In this document: piece by piece, positions 13,169 to 25,500 of the stretch
How the letters are laid out: each line of letters opens with the position of its first letter
How positions within the stretch are numbered: position 1 is the stretch's first letter
NCBI GenBank assembly: GCA_037039925.1
Contig: JAXRKP010000019.1
Span: forward strand, 342,501-406,500
Length of the DNA: 64,000 nucleotides
Direction: 5' to 3'
From: Doris montereyensis
Taxonomy: Eukaryota; Mollusca; Gastropoda; Nudibranchia; Dorididae
Position numbers and translations under genes: made by a program
The notes under the pieces: model-generated
What the model saw: the letters and a program-made list of their open reading frames with translations, nothing else
Database searches by the model: none
Told to the model about the DNA's origin: nothing

Positions 13169-13239
13169 CTGCCAGCATGTTTTATGTCCTTTTTTGTTTC
13201 GTTGTTTTTTGCAGACATTTTTCCTAGATTCTACTAATT

Positions 13240-14455
13240 CTAGATCAGTTTCTCTCTGTTTCTAAAATTTTTGCAATGTGTTCCTTCAAAGAAATAATTT
13301 ACGTTATTTAGTCCGGGGAATTTTTTTGCCCCTTATTTTTTAGTTTTTGTGTTCTCATGACTATAAATCTCATCTCTGTTGACCACATGTTTACAATGTA
13401 TTTGTTTCATTTTGTTTCTTGTGTTCTGGATTGCATCACGAATATTTAGCCTTTTTTATATATATACATATAATGTAAATGGATGTAAATGTGCACAGAA
13501 ATAGGTGCCCCATTTCCTTTTAAAAACAGTTTTTTTAGTCATGTATATATATATATCTTAAAACCAGTCGCATGATATACGTAAAAGCATGAAAGAACAA
13601 ACTTAAGTTGGTTATCAGTCTTGTTCCAGATCCATAGCTGCCAACCAGTACATAAAAAAAACATATTTAGTATGTTCTTTGGCTTTTTTGGGGGGGGGGG
13701 GGGGGGGGGGTTCTGAGTCTGTAGTAAGTCTGTATTTACCTTGAAAAGTACGTATTGGAGGGTTAACTCTTTGTTTTTAAAGTAAAACCCAAGTTAAAGG
13801 GAGAGCCTCAGAGACATTGCGAGGAAAGTCCTGGGATACCATTCTGAGGTCACCACAATACCGCCACATTTCGACAAAAGGCTAGCCATTTTTATTAAAA
13901 TTTACCTTAAAATTAAATCATCCATGCTTCTGGATTATTACAAGGCGTCTTTCAAGTTACAATTTATTAGCGCGGTCAGAGTCTATTTTTCGATTTGAAA
14001 AATTTGGCAGCTGTGCAGATCTAAAGACTTGATGGCAGCATTGTGTGCAACCAACTCAACATTTGCAACTGAATTTCAAGACATCAAACTGTTTATTGTT
14101 ATGAATATTTTTTCACACAAGTAATAAATAAAAAAGAAATTTTTTAATTTTAAGAAGAAGAAAAAGAAAGAATTACCGTACATCTTACTCTTAGTGTGCC
14201 AAAGTGGGTTTTCTTGTTGTATAATTTCACTCATTTTAAACTGATGGTAAGAATATCATATTGCAGTTTACTGATATTAATGCATATTCAAGATCAAAGG
14301 TACAACTCAATCCGAATCCTAGGCTTGATTATGAACAACTCCAATCCGCATCCCTAGGTTTGATTATAATAGTCGCACTCTCCCCTTTCTTTTCAAAACA
14401 CTGGAATTGTCATTCGCATTGTTATCATCACACCGCAAGGGACCATTTCGTTAGC
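13240..14455. other. AT-rich intergenic DNA, no gene seen
   Basis: Contains a poly(G) run near 13690-13711, TATATA stretches and no ORF resembling a known protein. Part may be the 3' UTR of ERGIC1 if the early poly(A) signal is not used. Confidence 0.5.
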
Positions 14456-14580
14456 ATTGAAACTTTGTAGTTTCAAGTCTTTGAAACTTTGTAGTTTCAA
14501 GTCTTTGAAACTTTTGTTGTTTCAAGTCTTTGAAACTTTTGTAGTTTCAAGTCTTTGAAACTTTTGTTGTTTCAAAACTT
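14456..14580 (+). repeat. Palindromic 27-bp tandem repeat
   Basis: About five units built from GAAACTTTGTAGTTTC and AAGTCTTT. Within each unit GAAAC and GTTTC are inverted, so each unit can fold into a small hairpin. No spacer variety, so this is not a CRISPR array. Confidence 0.8.
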
Positions 14581-14589
14581 ATAGCAATG

Positions 14590-15330
14590 TGCTTTCAATG
14601 GTTTCATTTAGATATATTATATACCTATATTATATCTATATATTTATTACTGCTTAGCTTATAATCTAAGGAAAGTGATACATATTATATATATATTATT
14701 TATATGTGCCAATCTTTTAGTTTTTAACATCTAATTTTTAGTAGCAGTAGCATTTAGCCAAACACAGTATTTTTCTGTTTATTTATCTGTCTCTGTCTGT
14801 CTATCTAGATATCCATCTATCTATTTTTCTGTCTGTTTATCTCTATCTGTCGATGGTGTTGGCAGCCTTGATTTGGCTGGATGCAATGTATTTTCACCTC
14901 TTCTGTTCCCATTATAAAAACCTGGAAACGCTCAGGCTCTATGGGCCTATAACAGCCTTGGGGGACTTTACTTGCTAACTTTCTTTACTTCTATACATGC
15001 GTGTAGATTTCTCAAATTTTTAGGTGGTGGTGGTGGTTTTTTGATTGATTCCCCCATGTCACTTTGCTTTACGTAAAGGAAAAGATGGATTTGTTGCTCG
15101 TATTCACAGGAACCTTTGTGTTAGCCTTTTTGTATGTATGTCAATGTCATCCTTGTTTTATAACCACAGCATGCCGTTTCATTTTCATTGACATAGTTCT
15201 CTACTCTTATCGAATTATTGAGTTTGCAAAGAGCAGCCAGTCATCTCTTAAGAACATCATTCATGCTTCCTTTCTCACGTTGTGATAACTTGATTCGTAT
15301 GTTGTGGTCACATACTTAAATCACATTCCG
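14590..15330. other. Intergenic DNA with SINE tail, no gene seen
   Basis: TATA-rich and TCTATCTGTC-type simple sequence near 14780-14850, then a SINE 3' end near 14930-14972 (GGCTCTATGGGCCTATAAC). ORFs here lack recognisable domains. Confidence 0.5.
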
Positions 15331-15332
15331 CT

Positions 15333-15470
15333 GGGAGTTGGTGGGTGATACGGGTAGGTCCTACTCATTTCCTTTCACTCTTTTTAGTCTTACTGTTTCC
15401 TCTGAGGTCGCTGGTGGTTGACGGAGCTGCTGGTAGGTCTTATATTTCTTTCTTTTAGTTCACATGTCCT
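15333..15470 (+). repeat. Unassigned ~150-bp dispersed repeat, copy 3 (broken)
   Basis: Two partial copies back to back: GTAGGTCCTACTCATTTCC followed again by GCTGGTAGGTCTTATATTTC. The 3' AAATTTCAATG block is missing. Confidence 0.5.
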
Positions 15471-15814
15471 GTGTCACATCTATGATTCTACTCTATAGTC
15501 TATGTCCATGATTTAAAAATATTATAGCAACTGTTGAAGAAAGTAGATCTAGTCAGGTTTTGTGCAGAACACACCTACATTGATCTGATAAATGAATGTT
15601 CTCATGACTATATTTTCCTCTTAGCCCCCAAAAATATATTTTTAAAAAAACCCAGAAAATCTATAACTGGGGGAAACATGTTATATGAATGTGCTTGATA
15701 ATCATAAGATATGTAGGCTATATGTGTAACTGTGAAAACCATTCTGTTCACGAGGTGTTACTACGTTTTCTGCCTGCCATTCGGATGAAAACATGTCTAC
15801 ACTTGTGGGCATTG

Positions 15815-15936
15815 GCAGGCACGACTGGTAGATCATACTTCTTTCCTTTCACTCATCTTTCCGTCTTGCTGTTTTCTCATAATTCACCCTGAGATCACAA
15901 GATCATATTATGGTAGATGAGGTACATTTCAATACA
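15815..15936 (+). repeat. Unassigned ~150-bp dispersed repeat, copy 4
   Basis: GGCACGACTGGTAGATCATAC, TTTCCTTTCACTC, GTCTTGCTGTTTTCTC, AATTCACCCTGAGATCAC and ACATTTCAATAC in the family order. Confidence 0.65.
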
Positions 15937-16619
15937 TTGTATATCAATCTACAACTGATTTTCAGTCTTTAAATTTTGTGCAAAATTGATAGAGACAATC
16001 ACCAGCATAGTGCATGTATGATCATCCAGGTTGTAAATTTTTAAAGATTTTTTCTAAAATCCTCTGATTGCTACGCATAATTTGAGAAAATCATTTTTTA
16101 AATAAAAACTCCTATAAATTTGGTCCATGGCGTAAACGTGTTTCATTAGAACTGCAGCGACTGATCACCGTCCGTATGGAGATATATAGACATTAACTTA
16201 AAACATACTTGTCAATGATTATAGAGATAGGTAGATATAATATACAAATTTTCTCAGTCTGTAAAGAGATAGATTGACATAGAATACATTGCATTTGTGC
16301 ATTGTGGGGTTCATGAAGGTTTCTCTTGTTTTGATCATTTCCATTATACCGGATAACTGTTTTTATGAGCACAACATTTTGTTATTATTGAATTGTTATT
16401 CACCTATACTTGTATTGGAATGCTTTGTTGGGACTCAAACTGAAAATTCTGTTTTGAAAACTTGTACATGTACATTATTATATTTGTAAATGCAAGGAAA
16501 TGTACGAGAATTGTTTTTAATTCAATAGTTTGAGCCTTGCTGGGGACGGTTGACAATATGGTGTATTAGTGTTTTGAGTGTTTCATGATTTATTTTCTTC
16601 CTCTGTTTGTGTGTGATTT

Positions 16620-16760
16620 GGGCACTGCTGGTAGGTTCTACTGCTTTCCTTTCCCTCTTTCTTATCTCTCATCTTGTCATTTCCTTTAAGTTCCCCCTGA
16701 GACTGGGATCACCGTAGATAGCAGATAGGTAAATTTCAATGAACAAACAAACAAACAAAT
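16620..16760 (+). repeat. Unassigned ~150-bp dispersed repeat, copy 5
   Basis: GGGCACTGCTGGTAGGTTC, pyrimidine tract, CATCTTGTCATTTCC, AGTTCCCCCTGAGAC and AAATTTCAATGAACAAACAA, ending in an (ACAA)n tail. The tail suggests insertion through an RNA intermediate. Confidence 0.65.
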
Positions 16761-17164
16761 AATTGTGTTCATTTTTGTGATGACAATGTTGGAATAAACT
16801 GATTGGAATGTAGGCCGTACACGCTGGAGAAAAATTTAGAGTACACCTACATGTTGGGGGTATAAACTGCGCCCATGTGTCCAATCATCCTCCGACTTCT
16901 CTGTGTACCCGTTGTTTTATTATTGTAATTGGAAACATATGGTCATAGAAATATTTCTCTGTTATAAATTTACCGCAAATTACACAGCATGTAGATTAAG
17001 ATTGGGAATCATTGTTGTTCGTTTTTTACACATCACAGACAGACACACACACACACAATATTAATACATAGACTTCTTATCTTTTGACACGCATCTCATA
17101 TTTATTAAATTTTTTCTGTTGGAAAATTGTAAACAAATGGTTGCCATAAACTGTTTTTAAGTAT

Positions 17165-17235
17165 AATATATAAATATAATATATATATTTATATATTAAA
17201 TAATATATATATTTTTATTATATATATTTAGATAA
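17165..17235. repeat. AT-only (TATA)n tract
   Basis: About 70 bp of nearly pure A and T with TATATA runs. Confidence 0.7.
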
Positions 17236-17284
17236 CAAGATTTTTATTTAATAGATTTAATGAAAACCCATCTCAGTGGAAGTG

Positions 17285-17425
17285 GGCGGTGGCAGGTGCT
17301 ACTGGTAGGTCCTACTTATTTATTTCCTTCCGCTCTATTATATATTATGTCTTTCATCGTGCTGTTTCATATTAAATTTAAATCAGTTGAGAGATAGAGA
17401 GGTGAAACAATGAAACAAACAAACA
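17285..17425 (+). repeat. Unassigned ~150-bp dispersed repeat, copy 6
   Basis: GGTGCTACTGGTAGGTCCTAC, pyrimidine-rich middle, ATCGTGCTGTTTC and a 3' AAACAAACAAACAAATC tail. Confidence 0.6.
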
Positions 17426-17619
17426 AATCTCGGTACAGATTTATATCATCAGCAAGCGTGAATTTGTTGCATGTAGTGTAGTCATGTTATCGCGTGTTGT
17501 TTTGCACCTACTGCTACTGCTGACATTGAGAGCTTCGTGACAGGAATGTTGAAAGTGGAAGCTATAAACATATATATAAAAGCATTTGTGGAAGTTTGAA
17601 CGACTTTTTGTCTTCTTCG

Positions 17620-17725
17620 TGGTTTGTGGGCAGTTTCTTCTTTCCTTTTCATATTTCACTGTTTTCTTTTATAATTTATGATGAGATTACCCTTATGGTG
17701 GACAGGGTAAATTTCAATGAAGCAA
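17620..17725 (+). repeat. Unassigned ~150-bp dispersed repeat, copy 7
   Basis: 5' end diverged. Keeps TTTCACTGTTTTCTTTTA, GATGAGATTACCC and GGTGGACAGGGTAAATTTC. Confidence 0.5.
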
Positions 17726-17729
17726 ACTT

Positions 17730-19315
17730 AGTGGTTTTGCTGCTTTGTTTTGTTTTAATGGCTGGGTGTTTGGTGGGGGTTTTTTTTGGGGGGGAGGGTA
17801 ATGGAGTGTGTTATATTCTTTGTTGCATATTTTTTTCTCACCATTTTTGTTAGCTCAATTTCAAGCCAACTGCTATCAAGACAGAATTTAAATAGCCTAG
17901 CTCAAACAGATTAGATCGATTTTGGATCATTTTTTAATGTCATTGTTGAATAGAAATCAGGTCATTGATTTAATATGGTTACCATCGTGTCTTCACTACA
18001 ACAAGAATTTTAACACGGTTGTGACATTGTTTGAAACATGACATTCTTGAAGGTAATTCTAAATTAACAAACTTTGGCCTTGTCTTCATGTTGTAGTTGT
18101 ATGTAGTCGTCTTCCCTGTTTCCAAGTTTAAATCCTTACTAAATTTATCATTAATTAATGCTCAAATAATGCTTTGTGAATGGCAAAGGAACAGAGAAGT
18201 TACAGTAATCTGAAATGTGCTATAAAAAGTTATACCTTTGTTACTAAATGTTAAACTATGTGTTACAGTTACAGTAATCTGAATTGTATTATATAACTTG
18301 GAACTTGAAGGCTACGTGTTATTATTAGTCATTTGAGAAATTATGCAGCTGAGTTTTGTCCACATTTTGCCTCTATTTTTTTTATGTGCGGGATTTGGTG
18401 TCATGATTTTCTTTCCTCCTCATTCCGTATTACTTTTGTAGTGGAATTTCTTCTTGGTCAGTTACCACATTCCTTATATTTCTTATTAATATTATTATAT
18501 GATACACTATTTGTTTACTTTTCTGCCTTTTACTTTTGTAGTCATTTTGGATTTGCCCATGATGGATGAATGATGGAAATAATGGAACTCTACATGTCCG
18601 TACGTTATTCTTTTCTCTTCAAAAATAAAAATAAAAATCACCATGTTTTTTGCCTTTTTATTTGATCAAATTTTACGTTTTAATGTTTTTGTCAGGTGAG
18701 AATATTGGTTGTAGGTTGTGCATCGGATTCTGTTTTACTATATCATGAGAGTAGAGTCAGAATTATTGCCTGACAACCAGGGGACACAGTGGTCTAGAGA
18801 CAATGGTTTGATGTGCACCCTGGTAGGTTTTGCCTTGCAAAATTACTAGAGGGCTTTAGTTCAAATTCAGCCATTCAAATGCTAATACTTTATTATTACT
18901 TTTATCAGGATTTTTTTGTTCCCGGTTTCTATGAATAAAAAAACCCCCAACACTAACTGGATTTAGTCAAGCACCTTCTTCTACGTCTACTTTTGGTCTT
19001 ATCAGAGGTAGAAGGATAAATAACCTTGGGGTTCTTTGAAATAGAGTCAATTTGGAAAATATCCACTGGTAGTTGAATGGCTTCTCAAGCTAAATCCAAA
19101 AGTCCTATGAATACTACTAATGCCCAAACTCATAAATGAGATGGGCCCTTACCCTGGAGCTGAGTGAGCCAGCCAACGAGCCATACCACTGATAGCGATA
19201 TCGATGAATTCTATAGCCTGTGTCGTATGTATGCAGACATAGAAATGTCACTTCACAACATTAGGTCCATCTTCTACTGCACTGCTGAAAGAAAGGCTGG
19301 CCCACTATACAAGTA
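17730..19315. other. Intergenic AT-rich DNA, no gene seen
   Basis: No ORF with a recognisable domain. A weak tRNA-like stretch near 18785-18870 (CAGTGGTCTAGAGAC then AGTTCAAATTC) may be an old SINE. Confidence 0.4.
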
Positions 19316-19319
19316 CAAG

Positions 19320-19810
19320 CAATTATGTCACACCGCATACTAGATATCATTTCACATTGTATGCTCTACTAGAAGACATATTACATACTAAAACATACAT
19401 CACATTACATACCAGACATCGCATTACATACTATATGTCACATTTCAAACTAAACAAACGTCACACTAAAACATACTATAAATACTAGATGCTAAAAATA
19501 TGTCACATTACATACTAGATTTCTAGCATTACATACTAGATTTCACATTACATACTAGATGTCACATTACATACTAGATTTTACATACTAGATTTCACAT
19601 TACATACTAGATTTCACATTATACTAGATACTACAGATTTAGATTTCACATTACATACTAGATTTCACATTACAATACTAGATGTCACATTACATACTAG
19701 ATTTCACATTACATACTAGATGTCACATTACATACTAGATGTCATACTAGATTTCACTTACATACATTACATACTAGATTTCAGATATCACAATACATAC
19801 TAGATGTCAC
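19320..19810 (+). repeat. ~20-bp minisatellite CACATTACATACTAGATTT
   Basis: Around twenty short units based on CATTACATACTAGAT with TTTCA or GTCA linkers. It passes directly into the longer-unit array that follows, and the two share CACATTACATA. Confidence 0.85.
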
Positions 19811-20310
19811 TTTTTGTATCAGATATCCCAGACATCACATTACATATCAGACACCACTTTTTGTATCAGATGTCCCAGACATCACATTATATACCAGACA
19901 TCTAGATTTCATTTTGTGCCAGATGTCCAAGACATCACATTACATATCAGACACCACTTTTTGTATCAGATGTCCCAGACATCACATTATATACCAGACA
20001 TCACATTTTGTACCAGATGTCCAAGACATCATGTCACATTACATACTAGACATCATTTTTGTACCAGATGTCCCAGACACCACATTTTGTACCAGATGTC
20101 CAAGACATCACATTACATACCAGACGTCACTTTTGTACCAGATGTCCAAGACATTACATTACATACAGACATCACATTTTGTACCAGATGTCCAAGACAT
20201 CACATTACATACTAGACATCATTTTTGTACCAGATGTCCCAGACACCACATTTTGTACACAGATGTCCAAGACATCACATTACATACCAGACGTCCTTTT
20301 GTACCAACGA
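19811..20310 (+). repeat. ~45-bp minisatellite with CCAGATGTCCAAGACATCAC
   Basis: Higher-order array with units CCAGATGTCC(C/A)AGACATCAC, ATTACATACCAGAC and TTTTTGTA. It stays open in three overlapping + frames (133, 156 and 101 codons) and encodes only repeats of the type DVQDITLHTRHH, so these are not genes. GACATC/GATGTC inside each unit makes small inverted repeats. Confidence 0.85.
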
Positions 20311-21030
20311 ATAGCAACTATCCAATCCAATTCAAAATTATTTACCACAGTACATTTTATTTGATTGAGTCTACATTCACATGACAACATGTAAAATCCG
20401 TTCATAACCTTGAATCCTGTAAAATGTACAATATATTAGTGATTGTAAAACAATGAGGCAAGCAAAATATTTCTCACATACATAAATTTTTAGAGCTACA
20501 AATATTAGAATAATACAAGAACTTTTCACCTGACAAAAAATTTGAAAAGACTGTAAAGAGTGTTCTCAATATCGTATGGAACTTTTGTGTGCTAGCGTTG
20601 GTCAACTAAATTTAGTTGGTAAGAGATTCTTTAATATGACATGAATTATAATACTGATTGAATTTCACTTTTCTGTTTCCATAACACTGACACATTTGAT
20701 GTTATTAGAATAAGATTCTGACAAGTGTCTCTCTCTCTCTGCCTTCACACCCTTCCCTCCCTCTCTGCCTCCCCATCCCTCCCTCCCTCTCTGCCTCCCC
20801 ATCCCTTCTCTCTTTTTCTCAATCTTCCAGTTGCCTCTTCTAAGAGGTCACAAACATGGGGCAGATTTAGGGAAAAGCACTTTAGTCTTTTGTTATTGAC
20901 AACATTGAAGACACAAACACCATCTAAATGTGAAATTTGAAGCATGGAGATTATAAAAAAGTAAATTTAGAAGTTATCAGAAGATTTTTAAAATAGAAAA
21001 TAAGTTTTATTATCAATTATTTGCATTATA
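20311..21030. other. Intergenic DNA, no gene seen
   Basis: AT-rich, with a CT-rich tract near 20728-20820 (CCCTCCCTCTCTGCCTCC repeats). Confidence 0.5.
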
Positions 21031-22240
21031 CAGTAGTGACCGCCTAAATGCCTGTCGCCTAAATGCCCGCAATCTCAATGAAACCGATTTTGTTCTATAT
21101 AAATTGCCCCTCTAAATACCCGTTTCAAAAACAAGATTTTCACCTAAATGCCTAATCTCAACGGCAACTACAGTATCTTTTTCTCCAAAATATTGTAAAA
21201 TACGTCCGTAATTGATTAAATATTGTTTTTCTCTATCATACATGTAATCTGATCGCTAATATAATAGGGTTAATGCCTGTCAACAATGTGCCATGCATTG
21301 CAACTACCCTTCATTACCTATCCATCGTAGACCCTAATGTACTAAACGTTGACCAATCTTCTCTTTATAACTCCACCCAATGTACAACACATCCTTTGTC
21401 CTATTAGATCACTGGTTTGTCATCGGAAATTAGAATTGAGCAGTCTTCCGGACTCCGCCCACATCTCTTTCTTGATGTCGTAAGTAGCATGCAATCATCT
21501 GGCGTCTTTAAACCCAGGCGTTCATCATGATGGAGGGACAAAGTGTGAACAGTTTTATTGCCCCCATGTCTGGCATTGGCCGTATCCGATGTGACTTCGG
21601 GTCTTTGTGGCGAGAAACAGTCAACCCACCCTCAGTGTGTCAGGTGTCCCTGTTTTTCGTATTTAACTTTTCGTACAGCTGATGGCTCATCAAAAACAAA
21701 CGATCTGGTTATGAATATTTATCCTTGTCTGTCTGTTGTCTTAATTTTAACTTGAGGACCATGAATCGAAGGAGTTGAAAGATTCATGTTAATTTATTCA
21801 CACATTGATCCCATTGGATGATGCTTTTCTTTATCCATTTTTTTCATCCAAATTTGCATAATTACATAAGTCATAGGTCTCATGATTAAATAAGTCACAT
21901 GATTTTAGTGTAGGTTATGCCAGTTAATAAGGAAACATTGGATCACGTCCTTTTTCTCTTAGCCTCCATAGCAGCAACTTGAATTCTACACAGCTACATA
22001 GATCTATATCTTGAAAATAAAAACGACTAAACCAAGAAATGATTTACAAAAGAAGCTTTAAATCCCGGATGAAATCGACAAGTCACTAGGGAAACCCGAC
22101 TTCACAGAAATAGGCCTACCCCAAAATTGTTGCCCCTGACCTACTTTCGCCTAAATGCTTTTTTCGCCTAAATGCCTGTTTCGCCTAAATGCCCGTTTTG
22201 TCTGCTTCCCAAGCACCAGGCATTTAGGCGGTCACTACTG
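21031..22240. mobile_element. 1.2-kb TIR DNA transposon, pogo/Tigger-like, non-autonomous
   Basis: Begins CAGTAGTGACCGCC and ends with the reverse complement. The terminal inverted repeats are 24 bp and perfect, and both ends are flanked by TA (21029-21030 and 22241-22242), the target site of Tc1/mariner-pogo elements. Inside both ends the motif CGCCTAAATGCC repeats (twice at the left, three times at the right before the TIR), as subterminal transposase-binding repeats would. No transposase ORF was recognised, so it is probably mobilised in trans. Perfect TIRs suggest recent insertion. Confidence 0.85.
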
Positions 22241-22490
22241 TATTTGACTAAATATCTTTTGTATATGTGAATTAGCATACCCTATAAAAGTTTAAACTCA
22301 TAAATTTTCACATGTTATGTTGTTCTTCACTATGCAAGTTCAAAAAGCAAAGATGACGAAATAGTAAAACAGCTATGCTTCTATAAATGTTCTCCACTTC
22401 ATTTCCACTCATTCAATATTTTTAAAAAAACCCATAGAATCTAGAGCGTTAGCGGACACTCATTCAATATTTCCTAAAAGTCCATCGACA

Positions 22491-22496
22491 TTTATT
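22491..22496 (-). promoter_or_regulatory. Poly(A) signal of the SDR gene
   Basis: AATAAA on the minus strand, 21 bp after the SDR stop codon, so the 3' UTR is probably very short. Confidence 0.6.
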
Positions 22497-22517
22497 TAAC
22501 TAGAATGCATTTAGTAC

Positions 22518-25500
22518 TTAGGATGGCATGACACTGCCATCATAGAGCAAAAATTTTCCTGAGTGATCTAAAGATAAAGAGTCAATGACATTCATCATGT
22601 ATCCTACAGACTGCTCTAGTGAAAACAAATTTTTTACATTCCTGTGATATGGTCTTGACAGTGCCGTGTCGACTGTGCCAGGGTGGAGAGAGATAACAGC
22701 AACTTTTCTCTGGCCGCGACCAAACTCGATGCTCAAATTCTTCGTGACCATGTTCAGTGCTGCCTTTGACATCCGATAACTGTACCATCCACCGAGGGCT
22801 TGAGGAGACAAAATCGTTCATTTCATTATGAATAAGATCACAGTCCTATAAGAAACGCGTGAGATGTATACATGAAATAGCGAAAAGAAAGGGTGCGGGT
22901 AAAAGATGACTGAGAGAGACGGACAAATAGATAGACAGACACGCACACAGAAAGAATGACAGACAATGAGACAGATACAGGTAGAAAGAGAGAGAGAGAG
23001 ACACACAGACAGACAGACAGATGGAGAGACAAACAGACAGATGGAGAGACATGCAGACTGACAGAGAGCAAAAAAAGAGAGAGAGAGAAACAGACACAGA
23101 GGAAAGAGCCTCTATTGTAAATTACACTGTACAGTATAAATCTATTTCCTCTTGCATGCTGTTATAATATTTTCATGAACGGTGGAAATGACTTTCAATA
23201 AAACAATGGCTAACAACATTTCATAATGAGCAGTGAAAGAAGCACATTTCATTTTCTAGGCTAAGGAGATCATTGTGGTGTCACTTATTACGAGTTATGA
23301 CTCTGGTACTTAAGCGTGGATTTAAAAATTGACTATAATGCCGGTAAACTCAAAGATCAAGTCATTTGGTGACAACCCATCCAAATTAAACTGAAAGAAA
23401 AGTTCACATAGACAAACATCTTGAAATTTGGAACATGAAGGAAGAGTTTAAAAAATGTGAATTCTCATCTTTTTGATGTCTCACAGTGCTAAACCTTCAT
23501 AACGGTAGAGGCCACCTCAGCTTTTTGTGCTTCATATGATATAACATAACTTTTATGAAATTATTTTTTAAAACTCTTTTTCTAATACAAACTTTGTTTC
23601 TTAAGATAATACAATATACATTCACGCATGATCCAGGTACGAAAACAATATTTGAAATGTGAATGTACAAAACAAATATCTATGACTTCATTCTAAAACA
23701 AAAACAATTTGTGTTGTGGAAACCTGATTATGTATGCAAATACTTTTTGGTTTTAACCCATGGACCATCAATAGTAACTTCCCTGAATGTCAGGGTGAAA
23801 ACGCATGTTTTTGCAAGGTCAAGAAAATGAATTATTGTGGTCTTATTACTAAAAAAATTTGTTGACATGACCTTGACATTGGACATAAGTGACTGTGACC
23901 TTGAAAATCATACAGCTTAGCCCCCTCAATCTGTACTTCAACCTCAGATATCATAACTCAAAGAGACCAGTGAAAAATCTGAAACAGTCATAATGTAGCC
24001 CTTTCATTACTCTTTCCAACAGTACCGTGCCAACACTGGTTTGAACCTCAAATACCACCTCAAAACAAAATACCAATAACTGAAAATGAAAAATTAGCCA
24101 TGCAGAAATATCTCCTCGAATTGTGTTAGAATGGCATGTGATCATCAATTTATTATTGATATATGTAATCCAACAGTTTTAAAATGTCTGTAAGTCCTGA
24201 AAATAAAAATAAAAATTGAAAACAGAAAACAACAAGAAGCAGTAAAATTGATAGGAAGATGTGCCATGTCCTTAGATGATGTCATATCAACCGAGGATTG
24301 CTGCTATGGGGTCTGAATGTAGATCTAGAATCTTATCCTTAATTGTCTCCACTCACACTACTTTCACTTTCCGAACCATCACTTAGATGGGGGAATGTGT
24401 TGAAAGACATTCATTCTTTTTAGCAGAGACATAAATATCAAATAAACTTAGGCGGGCGTGCTTTCGTAAACCTCAAGTTCAGGCATCTAGTTTTGCATCA
24501 AACCTAGATGTTGTCTTCTTTATGTTAACATGGGAAATGGATATTTGACTATTTGAACCTCTTCAGTAAAGAGTTCCACTGTGTATCCATAGACCCGTCA
24601 GTTGTAGAATCTACAGTGATTTAAAATGCGGCCCCCTAACAGTACAGCGGCGGCCCTTGACAGTTTGTGAGTTAAAGTGGCAAAAGTTCTTAAGAAATCT
24701 TATCTGTAAAGACTCTGATATTACCATTGTCTGTGATGGATCCGACTTTAGCGCTCATGTTCACCAGGACAGACACGGGAGCGGGTTTTCCTTTATCAAG
24801 GTTGCTCTTGCCAAGAATTCCACTTCCCTTAATAAGGAGTGGTGAAAAGTGTTTTGCCATCATCAGAGGACCAACTGTGTTGGTTAAAAACGTTTTTGTC
24901 AAGTCCTGAGAGAAAAAACAACCATGCCAGTAGATATTGAAAATAAATATTGTCCTCCCAAAGTGAAAGCAAATATACATATATGGATGATTTCATAAAA
25001 CACTAAAAGCTAACATTGTATCAGGATAATTTCATAAACAGCTAATATTGTATCGGGATGATTTCACAAACAGTAAACGCTAACAACGTGTCAGGATGAT
25101 TTCATAAATAGTAAGCGCTAACATCGTGTCAGGATGATTTCATAAACACTAAATGCTAACATCATTGTGTCAGGATGATTTCATAAACAGTAAATGCTAA
25201 CAACTTGTCAGGATGATTTCATAAACAATAAACGCTAACAACTTGTCAGGATGATTTCATAAACAATAAACGCTAACAACGTGTCAGGATGATTTCATAA
25301 ACACTAAATGCTAACAAAGTATCAAGATGATTTCATAGACAGCTAACATTGTATCAGCATGATTTCATAAACAGTAAACACTAACAACGTATCAGGATGA
25401 TTTCATAAACACTAAATGCTAACAACATATCAGGATGATTTCATAATAGCTAACATTGTATCAGGATGATTTCATAAACAGTAAATGCTAACAACGTATC

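Noticed and set aside
14456..14580. CRISPR-like array
   Set aside because: Repeats are directly joined with no unique spacers, and the DNA is eukaryotic.
19814..20384. Three overlapping ORFs with DVQDITLHTRHH repeats
   Set aside because: Tandem DNA repeat whose unit lacks stops in three frames; no start context, domains or splice evidence.
22818..23097. Cys/Ser/Leu-rich minus-strand ORFs resembling signal or membrane peptides
   Set aside because: Frames of a GA/CAGA simple repeat, three overlapping frames at once.
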